Assembly: GCF_001654985.1 (NCBI RefSeq)
Contig: NZ_LXEU01000100.1
Coordinates: 1-53,949, forward strand
Origin: Kluyvera georgiana ATCC 51603
GTDB lineage: Bacteria; Pseudomonadota; Gammaproteobacteria; Enterobacterales; Enterobacteriaceae
Length of the DNA stretch: 53,949 nucleotides
Direction of reading: 5' to 3'
Shown: in pieces, positions 30,576-37,891 of the stretch
Position numbering within the stretch: the stretch's first letter is position 1
How the letters are laid out: every line of letters begins with the position of its first letter
Program-made: the position numbers and the translations under genes
Notes under the pieces: generated by a model
The model's input: only the letters and a program-made list of their open reading frames with translations
What the model was told of the DNA's origin: nothing
Databases searched by the model: none

Positions 30576-30642
30576 CACCCCGCGTATGTTTTTCGTTTTG
30601 TTTACTAACTTCAGTTAAACACACGCCGGGTGGCTGACGAAT
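30576..30642 (-). promoter_or_regulatory. Box promoter with GTAAACAAAACGAAA and 9-of-10 spacer-RBS repeat
   Basis: The variant box ATTCGTCAGCCA lies at 30642-30631, and TTAACT (30618-30613) follows after 17 bp. GTAAACAAAACGAA lies at 30605-30592. CACCCGGCGT (30632-30623 on minus) matches the complement of the leader ACGCGGGGTG (30585-30576) at 9 of 10 positions, covering the ribosome site. Confidence 0.75.
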
Positions 30643-30652
30643 AGAAAAGCCA

Positions 30653-30681
30653 TAAATAAAAGAGCTAAAAAATTAAGCTCT
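30653..30681 (-). terminator. Terminator of the 31685-30693 operon
   Basis: AGAGCT pairs with AGCTCT around an A/T loop, followed by TTTATTTATG on the minus strand. It ends 11 bp past the 138-aa gene. Confidence 0.7.
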
Positions 30682-30692
30682 TTATGAAAGAA

Positions 30693-31109
30693 TTATTCTG
30701 GGGTTGGAAACCAGATAATGTCCGAAATAGGCTTATTGCCCGTCAGTAAAGCCAGGCTGGAATGCAGTTCTTTAACGATCTGCTTATTATTCTGCGTTTT
30801 CTCAAGTGCCGCTATAGCCTTTAGCAGAGTATTTGCCACGGATGCTTTAGCATATGCCTGCGGTGAGCCGGTTAGCACCTGACTCATTATTTCCGTATTG
30901 TTAGATGGCAAATAGCCTTGCTCCTCGGCAATTCGTTCTGCACCGGGTGCTGAAATAACCGATGCGGCAAGTTCGTGTTCGTTTGCATAGTTGATAACAT
31001 CAGATAACATTTCGAGAGCAGTGGTATCTGTCATGATAAAGCCGTCTGCTACCCACTGAGGAGCAACATCGAAGCGAACCACCCAAGAGTAAGGTATTAC
31101 GTTTGACAT
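30693..31109 (-). CDS. Hypothetical protein (138 aa)
   Basis: MSNVIPYSWVVRFDVAPQWV with GAGG upstream. The N-terminal strand-helix part (ADGFIMTDTTALEMLSDVIN) leads to a helical C-terminal half. No family was recognised. Second gene after 31122-31685. Confidence 0.7.
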   Translation of the reverse strand: MSNVIPYSWVVRFDVAPQWVADGFIMTDTTALEMLSDVINYANEHELAASVISAPGAERIAEEQGYLPSNNTEIMSQVLTGSPQAYAKASVANTLLKAIAALEKTQNNKQIVKELHSSLALLTGNKPISDIIWFPTPE

Positions 31110-31121
31110 ATAGTGACCTCA

Positions 31122-31685
31122 TTAAAGGGAAATATAAGCGTCAGGGTTTTCTTCAACAGAAAGAAACTCAATATCTTCGAGATGCATTCCTGCATTACGA
31201 ATACCTACCTCGGATAACCAGGACAGGATTGTTTCATGATCCGGTTCACCAGAAAAATCAACAAAGGCTGGAAGAACCCAGTCGGGTGCATAGCCCGCGC
31301 TATACATAACAGTGGCAGTAAAGCGCCCAACGTGCGGTATTTTGAAAAGAATGGATGCCTGCTCAGGGGTATTAATTACCATGCCGTGCTGATAGACGAC
31401 TTCCCAGCTTATCCCATGCTCTCCTGTATTTCCGCGATAGAGATGGTGGCGGTCAACGGCCCAAAGGACACCTTCGCGATCCAACCAGCAGAAATAGTTA
31501 TTATCTGGGGATACAGTGATCCCAAGGTTCATTAACTCAGCCACCAGCAAGCAAGGGTTAATATCAGTTACCGTTTTGATAACCGTCAGTACTCCCTCGG
31601 TTACGGCAGTAACTGTCAGTACCTTCGAGGCACTGATCCAGAATTGATAACCTGCTTCTTTAGCCTTCGCGATTAAATTAAACAT
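31122..31685 (-). CDS. Hypothetical protein (187 aa)
   Basis: An alpha/beta protein (MFNLIAKAKEAGYQFWISAS, later LDREGVLWAVDRHHLYRG). No family was recognised. GGGAAG precedes the ATG. First gene of the operon 31685-30693. Confidence 0.7.
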   Translation of the reverse strand: MFNLIAKAKEAGYQFWISASKVLTVTAVTEGVLTVIKTVTDINPCLLVAELMNLGITVSPDNNYFCWLDREGVLWAVDRHHLYRGNTGEHGISWEVVYQHGMVINTPEQASILFKIPHVGRFTATVMYSAGYAPDWVLPAFVDFSGEPDHETILSWLSEVGIRNAGMHLEDIEFLSVEENPDAYISL

Positions 31686-31716
31686 TGTTGCTTCCCATTG
31701 AATGGCAGTTAGGTCA

Positions 31717-31746
31717 ATAACAACATGAGGCTGGTGGGTGACAAAC
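31717..31746 (-). promoter_or_regulatory. Possible degenerate box promoter (GTTTGTCACCCA, 17 bp, TGTTAT)
   Basis: TTTGTC (31745-31740) is one base from TTCGTC and is followed by ACCCA; TGTTAT (31722-31717) follows after 17 bp. It faces the 187-aa gene 32 bp away. Confidence 0.4.
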
Positions 31747-31815
31747 AGAGAAACTGACGATATTTCAAGAAAGAATTTAGCGATGAGAAATACTGGGGCT
31801 GCAATGCAGTCTGTA

Positions 31816-31882
31816 CTTGCCAGCGCTTCGCTCGGCCAACCCCTCGACAGCCCGAAAGCAAGTTTCGGTCTGCCTCACGGTT
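31816..31882. repeat. Structured 67-bp repeat, copy 1
   Basis: Begins CTTGCCAGCGCTTCGCTCGG and holds two hairpins: GCCaGCGcttCGCtcGGC, and an inner stem CCGAAA/TTTCGG with outer AACC/GGTT. The second copy starts exactly 150 bp further on. Found in the gene-free stretch 31747-32097. Confidence 0.8.
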
Positions 31883-31965
31883 ATCTACGGGCGAAAGGCG
31901 GCACATTTGTGGGGGTGTCAGTGGTAGGGGGAAGTAATAATTCCGTGACATCAGCGTCGTGTTCG

Positions 31966-32032
31966 CTTGCCAGCGCTTCGCTCGGCCAACCCCGAGACAA
32001 CCCGAAAGCAAGTTTCGGTCTGTCCCGGGGTT
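31966..32032. repeat. Structured 67-bp repeat, copy 2
   Basis: Over the first 57 bp only three bases differ from copy 1. The outer stem is stronger here, with AACCCC pairing with GGGGTT outside the CCGAAA/TTTCGG core. Changes on one side of the stem are partly matched on the other, which hints at selection for structure. Confidence 0.8.
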
Positions 32033-32097
32033 CCTGGTAACGACCAGACTTACCGCAGATCTACTATTTCGTTAATCATATGGCCTATGAATAAGAG

Positions 32098-32787
32098 TTA
32101 ATCACGATACAACTGGATAAAACTCTCCACCCGGGTTCCATCACAATAGCTCGGCCAGGCATTCATCACAGGCAGTTCTTCCGTTGTGAATCTCCCCAGT
32201 GCCAGCGCTACCGAATACCAGACCGGGAATATCGTATTGGCTGATGTCATATTTCCATTGTTGATTAACTCATAGAGTCCGCGTCCATTCGCCCAGGCAC
32301 TTTCTGGTGTATCACCGGCAAGGTAGTTATCGACCCAGATGGATGGTGACAGAGCATGACCTTTCGCCAGTCTCGCTAACGATTCATACCACTTCAGATA
32401 TTCCGTGGTTCGCAGTGAGAGAATCGGGATCCCGCCACGTCTTAACAGTGCTGCCGCAGAAAGTGAGTCTACCGGCGCGGCAATTTTATCCAGCTGGTTA
32501 CGGGCTTGCTTAATCCGAGCTAATAATCCCGCAGGACTCACCCGGGTGATGTATTTCTCTACCGTCTCAGCAGCCTCAGCTATGCCCGGGGCCGACGACC
32601 CTTCAACATGGAGGGGGCATAATACAAGGCCGGTATCATCGTGAGTAACCCAGGCAGAATTGTCAGCCGGATTCCTGACGATAGACAACGACTCACTTTG
32701 ACCCAGGATCGTTAACCTGAATGACTGAAGCCGTTCGGCTATCCAGCTGCCTCCATCACCAATAACCTCAATGCGCTCATGACTCAT
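32098..32787 (-). CDS. Hypothetical protein (229 aa)
   Basis: MSHERIEVIGDGGSWIAERL with AGGTG upstream. A beta-rich N-terminus (TILGQSESLSIVRNPADNSA) is followed by a helical middle (LLARIKQARNQLDKIAAPVD) and an aromatic C-terminus. No family was recognised. Downstream of it lie the 67-bp repeats, upstream the 33-kb repeat region. Confidence 0.7.
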   Translation of the reverse strand: MSHERIEVIGDGGSWIAERLQSFRLTILGQSESLSIVRNPADNSAWVTHDDTGLVLCPLHVEGSSAPGIAEAAETVEKYITRVSPAGLLARIKQARNQLDKIAAPVDSLSAAALLRRGGIPILSLRTTEYLKWYESLARLAKGHALSPSIWVDNYLAGDTPESAWANGRGLYELINNGNMTSANTIFPVWYSVALALGRFTTEELPVMNAWPSYCDGTRVESFIQLYRD

Positions 32788-33589
32788 ACCGCATCACCTC
32801 TGCAAGTGCTTTACATTCAGACCTAATCATAATGGCTTCCCCGTTCGCAACAAAATCAGGGTGAGGACAGGCATAGCCTAACCATACTCAGGAAATTTAC
32901 AGATATGTCGATCCACAAAACGCGCTCAAAACGCTCAGGCGCGTTTTAATCAATCCGATCGTGAAAATACCAGGGGGATAAGCTCAGAATCGTTCTGAGG
33001 CCATTCTGGCGTGGTTTTATCCCAATAACGGATCCTTTTGCGAATACAGATCGATTTCACAAGGGTATTTAGCCGGTATGAGACAGAGATGATCCGTTTT
33101 GATAATCAGAGCGATAAATTATTACTGGTTCCGTTTTGTTTACGCTTGTATCGGGAGGAATGTCATTCCGAACGAGGGTATCGACTTCGCATTGGCCGTT
33201 CTGATAGCCGATCACAATATCCAGGCAGTACGCGCCGCGACAAAAACCCCCGGAGGAAATTCATCTTTCCTCCGACATCGAGCGGTTTGATTATTACCAT
33301 GCTCAACCTTCCGATGTAAAAATAGAGAAAACCGACGCTATCGCTTCCGCTTTGTTTACCTTCCATATTCGCGCCCGCGAAATAGCCCGCTGCATTCCCC
33401 ACCGTTCATACCCGGGCGAAAACAATCGCGATCATATTGCGATCATCCTGATTCCTTTCCGTCGCGATAAGTCCGCTATCGCCTATAGGCTCACTAACAG
33501 ATCGCCTGAAGGCTCACTAACAAAAATACCAGGTCATCGCCTGGTATTCATGTTTATCCGTTATGTTTACTCCAGAGAATATTGTATTT
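32788..33589. other. Gene-poor, repeat-rich region (possible origin or leader region)
   Basis: No convincing gene. Hairpins are AAAACGCGC/GCGCGTTTT (32917-32947), CGGAGGAA/TTCCTCCG (33251-33274) and AATACCAGG/CCTGGTATT (33525-33548). TCCGTTTTGTTTAC-type 14-mers lie at 33130, 33346 and 33557, about 210 bp apart. GGCTCACTAACA is repeated 23 bp apart near 33490, and GCGATCAT is repeated twice near 33428. At least nine GATC sites lie in about 0.6 kb. This would suit an origin, but no replication protein or DnaA box was recognised. Confidence 0.4.
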
Positions 33590-34021
33590 CTAAAGCTGTT
33601 TTCTTAGGTGAGTTATTCGAAGCGAAAGAGCCTGCCGAATTGCACGGTTTTTTCGTAGCTCATCACGCAACCAAATAAGCTGACCTTCATACAGTTCGAT
33701 AAGCGCAAGTTCTCGCTGACTTGCGTCCTTAAATTTCGCTGGTGGATATGATTCGCCTTTGTTGAGAGGTAGGTATTTGGGGACGACACGATCAATGCCT
33801 CCACCAGCTTTGCGTAAAGGAGTCAATCTGGCCCAGCGGATCCTGATAGTTGTTCCTTGCCTGGTTACGTTAAAACTGTACCGCGCCTTCTCGTCGTCAG
33901 CGATAGCTTTCTCCCAATATTCCTCCCGAAGACTATTGGCTTCGTTAAACAGAAGTTCTGCGGCTGAATCAACCGCATCGCGAGCCTTTTCCAGATCATT
34001 GATATACCCGACGAGTTGCAT
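33590..34021 (-). CDS. Coiled-coil protein, possible MobI-like mobilisation factor (143 aa)
   Basis: A helical N-terminus (DLEKARDAVDSAAELLFNEA) is followed by a strand pair with IRIRWARL, a KYLPLNKGESYPPAKF loop and a C-terminal helix with paired charges (LRDELRKNRAIRQALSLRI). The order helix, R-W strand, K-G loop, helix resembles MobI, the auxiliary factor beside oriT in IncC and SXT elements. This is from memory of the family, without alignment. The 1.1-kb repeat-rich stretch upstream would then be the place for oriT. Confidence 0.5.
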   Translation of the reverse strand: MQLVGYINDLEKARDAVDSAAELLFNEANSLREEYWEKAIADDEKARYSFNVTRQGTTIRIRWARLTPLRKAGGGIDRVVPKYLPLNKGESYPPAKFKDASQRELALIELYEGQLIWLRDELRKNRAIRQALSLRITHLRKQL

Positions 34022-34184
34022 AAAACTACCTCGATGATTTTTGATTAGGACTTAACCCCAAAAAAGAGAATCTCTATTATTACGCCAGAACCCTACGTTT
34101 CTGGAGAAAGAGAAAGTTCCTTTTCAGGTTCGATTTTAAGTATTCAGTTCCGAAACAGGAATGATTGATTCTCCAGTTAAGTAA

Positions 34185-34548
34185 CTTTCTGGGTGTTCTC
34201 ATTTTTTGGATGTTTCTGGAGAATACAATGGCAATCTGGTGCTTGAGTTATTAATATCAGCCTGTACTGGTACTTTTATCAAGCCATTTTATTTTAATCA
34301 AGCTGTTTGCCAATCTCTATATGATATGGCAGAAAACTACGTTTCTGGGCATTTCTATTTTTTCATAGGTTTCTGGGGAATATAATGGAAACTTACTTTC
34401 TCTGACGTAAAGGTGATTGACGAGATGATTGCCGTCACTGCATAGACCTCATCGTTAGCGCTTATGTGGAATCGCTATATGATATGGCAGAAACCCAGGC
34501 TTCTGGACTTTACCGTTTTGACTACCTTTCTGGGGAATACAATGGCAA
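34185..34548 (+). repeat. Three repeat units with exact 157-bp core spacing
   Basis: Cores start at 34212, 34369 and 34526: GTTTCTGGAGAATACAATGG, GTTTCTGGGGAATATAATGG and CTTTCTGGGGAATACAATGG. Each is preceded 26-28 bp upstream by another TTTCTGG or CTTCTGG (34186, 34341, 34500), and a further TACGTTTCTGG lies near 34094. Two units also share CTATATGATATGGCAGAAA upstream. Each core contains a -10-like TAYAAT. Candidate centromere iterons, oriT sites or repeated promoters. Confidence 0.75.
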
Positions 34549-34639
34549 CCAGACCGAAAACAGCCTTACACTTTCACTTGTCTTCAGGATCAATCCTAAA
34601 TTACATCGTTATCATGGTGATTCAGGTCACATTTCATAG

Positions 34640-35036
34640 GTATATATACTAGTTTGAGAGAGTGTTTTTTGGGGTAAAATGAAGGTTTAAAATGCATATT
34701 TAAGTGAAATTCTTTCTTGTTCTTAAGTCAAATTTTAACGGGATGCCACCTTGAAAAATCCCCACAGCATTCCTTAACTCACGTCTCCTTAACTTGCCTG
34801 TCCAGTATATATACTCCGTCAAATTCCCAGGCGGAAAGCCTATCTAAAAGCGTTGTCCTCACAAATTATCATCTAATTTACCCAGTCTAATTTAAGTTAG
34901 GGGTTGATGATTTTAAGGCTAGATTTAGCCATATATAGTGTCATGTTTCATGCAGCATTTATGTACATAACGGACATCTTAAGCGTCCAAATCTAGCCAT
35001 TATTAACGTCAAAAATGGGGGCGTTTTGCCGATAAA
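34640..35036. promoter_or_regulatory. AT-rich parM upstream region with dyads and direct repeats
   Basis: GTATATATAC palindromes occur at 34640 and 34805. ATTTAGCCATATATAGTGTCA (34923-34943, split: ATTTAGCCAT, then ATATAGTGTCA) and its near copy at 34991-35011 (ATCTAGCCAT, then TATTAACGTCA) are direct repeats. Actin-type partition systems keep their centromere just upstream of parM, so this stretch and the 157-bp repeats are the best candidates. No gene is seen between 34022 and 35206. Confidence 0.45.
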
Positions 35037-35040
35037 AAAA

Positions 35041-35069
35041 ATGGTATTCAATTATCGTTTGAATACCAT
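35041..35069. promoter_or_regulatory. Perfect 11-bp inverted repeat upstream of parM
   Basis: ATGGTATTCAA (35041-35051) and TTGAATACCAT (35059-35069) flank a 7-nt centre, 138 bp before parM. It has no T-run on the plus strand; on the minus strand a T-run does follow, so it may be a terminator for minus-strand transcription or an operator of the parM operon. Confidence 0.6.
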
Positions 35070-35206
35070 GTAACAACTTGTTAACGGTTTATTCCCGACG
35101 TTGGCAGGGGGAGGCCACCTTTCATTACGTTAGTGCGACCCCCTTTTTTGGCGCTCAAATGTTATCGGAGTGGCAGTAATTCATTTTTAACTTGCAGGGT
35201 TAACGA

Positions 35207-36229
35207 ATGAGCAATGACAAATTGGTTGTCTGCGGAATTGATATTGGGTACAGCAATGTAAAAATTGCTGTCGGGGATCCAGCGGATGACAAACCCACAG
35301 TCAGTATTTATCCGGCCTACGCAACGAATGAGGCTGTAGAAGATGTGCGGCTGGTAAAGCGTAACTGCGAACACGAAGTGCTTGTCTACCCAGGCGGTAA
35401 AGAATGGCGGGCTTTTACCGAACGCCCCGATGCACGGGAGTTGCATGACCGTTACCACATGACAGAAATGTACCTGGCGCTATATCTGGCCTCACTGGAT
35501 AAAATAGCCGCTAAATCTGGCAATGACATCGATCTGGTAGTAACAGGTTTACCTGTTCGTCTAGCCAACGATAGCGAACGCGCAAAACTTACCGCTAGGC
35601 TCACCGGGACGTTTACCATTGCGCCTGGAAAAACAGTGACTGTTAAAAAATGCCTTGTTCTTCAGCAGGGCGTAGGTGTCATCAATGACATCGTTAACAG
35701 ACCAGGCCTTATCAGCCAGGAAGAGTTAGAGAAGGCGACTATTCTCGTGGTTGACCCAGGCTTCTTCTCGATGGACTACATCGCCTTTAAGAGCGGGAGC
35801 CGGGTATCAGGCTCTTCAGGTTCATCACTAAAAGCAACCAGTGCAATTATTGAAAGCATTGTGAATCGCCTTAATGCCGTTAACCCGGAAGAGCGTATCG
35901 ATGATTTACCAGAAATCATTGAAATCGCTCTCCGTAACAATGAACCATCTTTCTTTAATGGGTTCCGCCACATTCCCCTACGCCCTCTGCTTGAAGAAGC
36001 AATTCCCTCCATCGCCAGTGATGTAGTCAAAGAGTTGCGAAAATCGACAAGGGTTCTTGGGCCAGTCCATATCATTGCAGCTGCCGGTGGTGGGACTGGT
36101 TTCTATGAACAGACTATTCGTGAGGAATTCCCCCGAGCCAGGATCGTATCGAGCCCGTTGCCTGTTGCCAGTAATGCTATCGGTTTCTGGAACTATGGCG
36201 TTGACTTGATGCTTTACGGTGACGATTGA
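35207..36229 (+). CDS. parM: ParM/StbA-type actin-like partition ATPase (340 aa)
   Basis: The actin-fold nucleotide motifs are clear: phosphate-1 GIDIGYSNVKIAVGD at residue ~10, phosphate-2 VVDPGFFSMDYI at about 183, and adenosine motif IAAAGGGTGFY near residue 293. The length is near ParM of R1 (320 aa). Such proteins polymerise with ATP and push plasmid copies apart. AGGG lies upstream of the ATG. It is followed by a ribbon-helix-helix protein as expected for ParR, and heads a five-gene plus-strand operon. Confidence 0.88.
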   Translation: MSNDKLVVCGIDIGYSNVKIAVGDPADDKPTVSIYPAYATNEAVEDVRLVKRNCEHEVLVYPGGKEWRAFTERPDARELHDRYHMTEMYLALYLASLDKIAAKSGNDIDLVVTGLPVRLANDSERAKLTARLTGTFTIAPGKTVTVKKCLVLQQGVGVINDIVNRPGLISQEELEKATILVVDPGFFSMDYIAFKSGSRVSGSSGSSLKATSAIIESIVNRLNAVNPEERIDDLPEIIEIALRNNEPSFFNGFRHIPLRPLLEEAIPSIASDVVKELRKSTRVLGPVHIIAAAGGGTGFYEQTIREEFPRARIVSSPLPVASNAIGFWNYGVDLMLYGDD

Positions 36230-36243
36230 GCAAAGGGGGGTTC

Positions 36244-36774
36244 ATGCAAGTTCGAGTGACGATTAATCCAATACTGTTTCCAGAGCTGATTAATTATCTG
36301 GAATCAAAACCGTCTGGCCAGCGTAGTAGTTCTCTATTGGCGCTGGCGAACCGAGCATTGCTAGCGGGTGACAATTTTATACCCGGTGTCGTCCGTGAGA
36401 CTTCAAAAAAACGTAAATCAGAACAGAAGAAATCAGTCCGTGGGCCGAATATAGAAAAGGAGACTGGTCTGATGACTAGTCAAAGAGACGGCCACTTACC
36501 CAAAGAAAATGAGGACAAGGAACCAAAATTTCGTCACGTGGTTAGCGACGATATAGTCAATACAGGCCCGCCGTTTGGTGAGGGCGATGATATTCAGCAT
36601 CTCGAAGTAAACGATGGACAGTTATCGACGGCGAACCTAATCAGTCAGCCTGAGCTTACTGGAAACGAACCGGAGCCCAATCCCGGAGATAAATCGGGTT
36701 TTGGGGAGGCAGGTAACAATCAAGGTAGCGGCGTTAATGTAAAGGGTACACCAAGGCGTGTACGCATAAGTTGA
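36244..36774 (+). CDS. parR: ParR-like adaptor with long disordered tail (176 aa)
   Basis: The start MQVRVTINPILFPEL at 36244 has GGGGGG 3 nt upstream and follows parM by 14 bp. The first ~50 residues look like a ribbon-helix-helix domain (VRVTINP strand, helix PELINYLESK, helix SLLALANRALL). The remaining ~120 residues are polar and probably disordered, ending in basic RRVRIS. ParR proteins bind the centromere and use their C-terminus to contact ParM. Assigned by position and domain, not by strong sequence likeness. Confidence 0.65.
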   Translation: MQVRVTINPILFPELINYLESKPSGQRSSSLLALANRALLAGDNFIPGVVRETSKKRKSEQKKSVRGPNIEKETGLMTSQRDGHLPKENEDKEPKFRHVVSDDIVNTGPPFGEGDDIQHLEVNDGQLSTANLISQPELTGNEPEPNPGDKSGFGEAGNNQGSGVNVKGTPRRVRIS

Positions 36775-36805
36775 TGCCATCGTAGGGTTAGTGGGGAGGG
36801 GGGAA

Positions 36806-37366
36806 ATGCAGAAAGCAACGAAGAGTTTGGTGCTCGCTTTACTATGTGCTGCTTACTGCACGAGTTCGAACGCCAGGCTTGTAGATCTTCGTGGCACTTC
36901 CTGGGAAAAACATTCCCAGAAAGAGTGTGGTCTCGATCCGTACCTTCTCTACGCGGTGGCACTCACCGAGAGTAAAAAAAATGCAGGAACCAAGGGGTAT
37001 GTTGTTCCGAGCCCCTGGGCATTGAACAACTATGTTTATGGGTCGTATTACCCGACAAGTTATGAAGATGCCAAGAGAGCGCTAGCCCGCTACCTCTCTG
37101 CCACTCCGGTAACAGATATTGGAATCGTTCAAATTAATTTTCGTTGGAACGGACAGTATGTTAACCATCCTGAAGAACTCTTGGATATCGATACAAACAT
37201 CCGAATCGGGGCAAAGACTTTGTGTGCGGCCATCAAAGCTAACCCTGGTGATATAGAACTGGCGATAGGTGGATACAACACTCAAAACCCTAAGTTGGAA
37301 GGCAAGGCTCGTGAATATGGTCAGCGCGTATTACGCGTATGGAAGAGGCTTATCGAAAATGATTAA
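36806..37366 (+). CDS. slt: Exported lytic transglycosylase (SLT type, 186 aa)
   Basis: A signal peptide (MQKATKSLVLALLCAAYCTS) is followed by an SLT domain: CGLDPYLLYAVALTESKKN with the catalytic Glu in TESK, TDIGIVQINFRW, and AIGGYNTQNP. Enzymes of this kind open peptidoglycan for the mating channel. GGGAGG lies close to the ATG at 36806. A homologous gene next to FlhDC-type activators is a feature of IncC/SXT-like elements. Its stop overlaps the next start. Confidence 0.85.
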   Translation: MQKATKSLVLALLCAAYCTSSNARLVDLRGTSWEKHSQKECGLDPYLLYAVALTESKKNAGTKGYVVPSPWALNNYVYGSYYPTSYEDAKRALARYLSATPVTDIGIVQINFRWNGQYVNHPEELLDIDTNIRIGAKTLCAAIKANPGDIELAIGGYNTQNPKLEGKAREYGQRVLRVWKRLIEND

Positions 37367-37889
37367 TCAAAATTTGTATTTTCTACAGACTGCCATCTCA
37401 ATTATTACCCGTGCGCAATCGTTGTATAAAAGCCCTTTTGAGTTAGCAGAAGGAGACCGGGAGTTCTTGATTGAGAAAACTAATCAGGCAAAGCTCGCAC
37501 TATCGATGGAGAAGTATGACTTGCCCATCTTTAATATCTGTCATGATCCTGAACGCAAGATTTCTACTGAGGTAGAAAAATTCGTTCGCCATGACTCATA
37601 CATCCTGCGGCTTGCTCTGCTGGTATTCAGTATTCGTGTTTTCATTAATACAGGTACTGTCGCCCAAACATTCTACTGGTTTGATAATGAAAAAACCGTC
37701 CAGCTTGTCGAACGTATGGATGATGCACAGACAATTGATGCAATCATAACCGGCAAAATATATTTTAAACCTATTCGTCCATTTGCCGATTTAGTAGATT
37801 GTGACTTCAGTACAGTTATTGGAGCCCCCAACCCAACCTTGGAATTAACAGGCTACTTACAGTCGCGCTATTCTCATTGGAGTAATTGA
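37359..37889 (+). CDS. FlhD-like activator subunit (AcaD/SetD type, 176 aa)
   Basis: The start ATG at 37359 overlaps the slt stop. The stretch FYWFDNEKTVQLVERMDDAQ (then TIDAIITGKI) lines up with FlhD FRFDSHQTITQLTQDSRVDD (then LQQIHTGIM), sharing F-x-F/W-D, T-x-x-L, DD and the final I-x-TG-I. The N-terminal NLYFLQTAISIITRAQSL resembles the FlhD dimer helices. It directly precedes a FlhC homologue, so an FlhDC-type complex that activates transcription is likely. Confidence 0.65.
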   Translation: MINQNLYFLQTAISIITRAQSLYKSPFELAEGDREFLIEKTNQAKLALSMEKYDLPIFNICHDPERKISTEVEKFVRHDSYILRLALLVFSIRVFINTGTVAQTFYWFDNEKTVQLVERMDDAQTIDAIITGKIYFKPIRPFADLVDCDFSTVIGAPNPTLELTGYLQSRYSHWSN

Positions 37890-37891
37890 TT

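Noticed and set aside
8350..30642. Leader stem-loops presenting GTAAACAAAACGAAC as riboswitch or thermometer
   Set aside because: In three of the four leaders the 5' arm lies upstream of the predicted transcription start, so the native transcript would not contain the stem; the read-through silencing idea fits better.
32788..33589. Confirmed replication origin
   Set aside because: GATC clustering and repeats are suggestive, but no replication protein, DnaA box or AT-rich unwinding element could be identified.
33352..33678. 108-aa plus-strand ORF in the repeat-rich region
   Set aside because: It spans the hairpin and tandem repeats and overlaps the end of the MobI-like gene; no ribosome site, and no protein-like pattern.
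34212..34652. Three small genes starting at the 157-bp repeats
   Set aside because: The frames are 8, 6 and 36 codons long and unlike each other; the repeated part stops at the start codon, so a DNA site or promoter is more likely.
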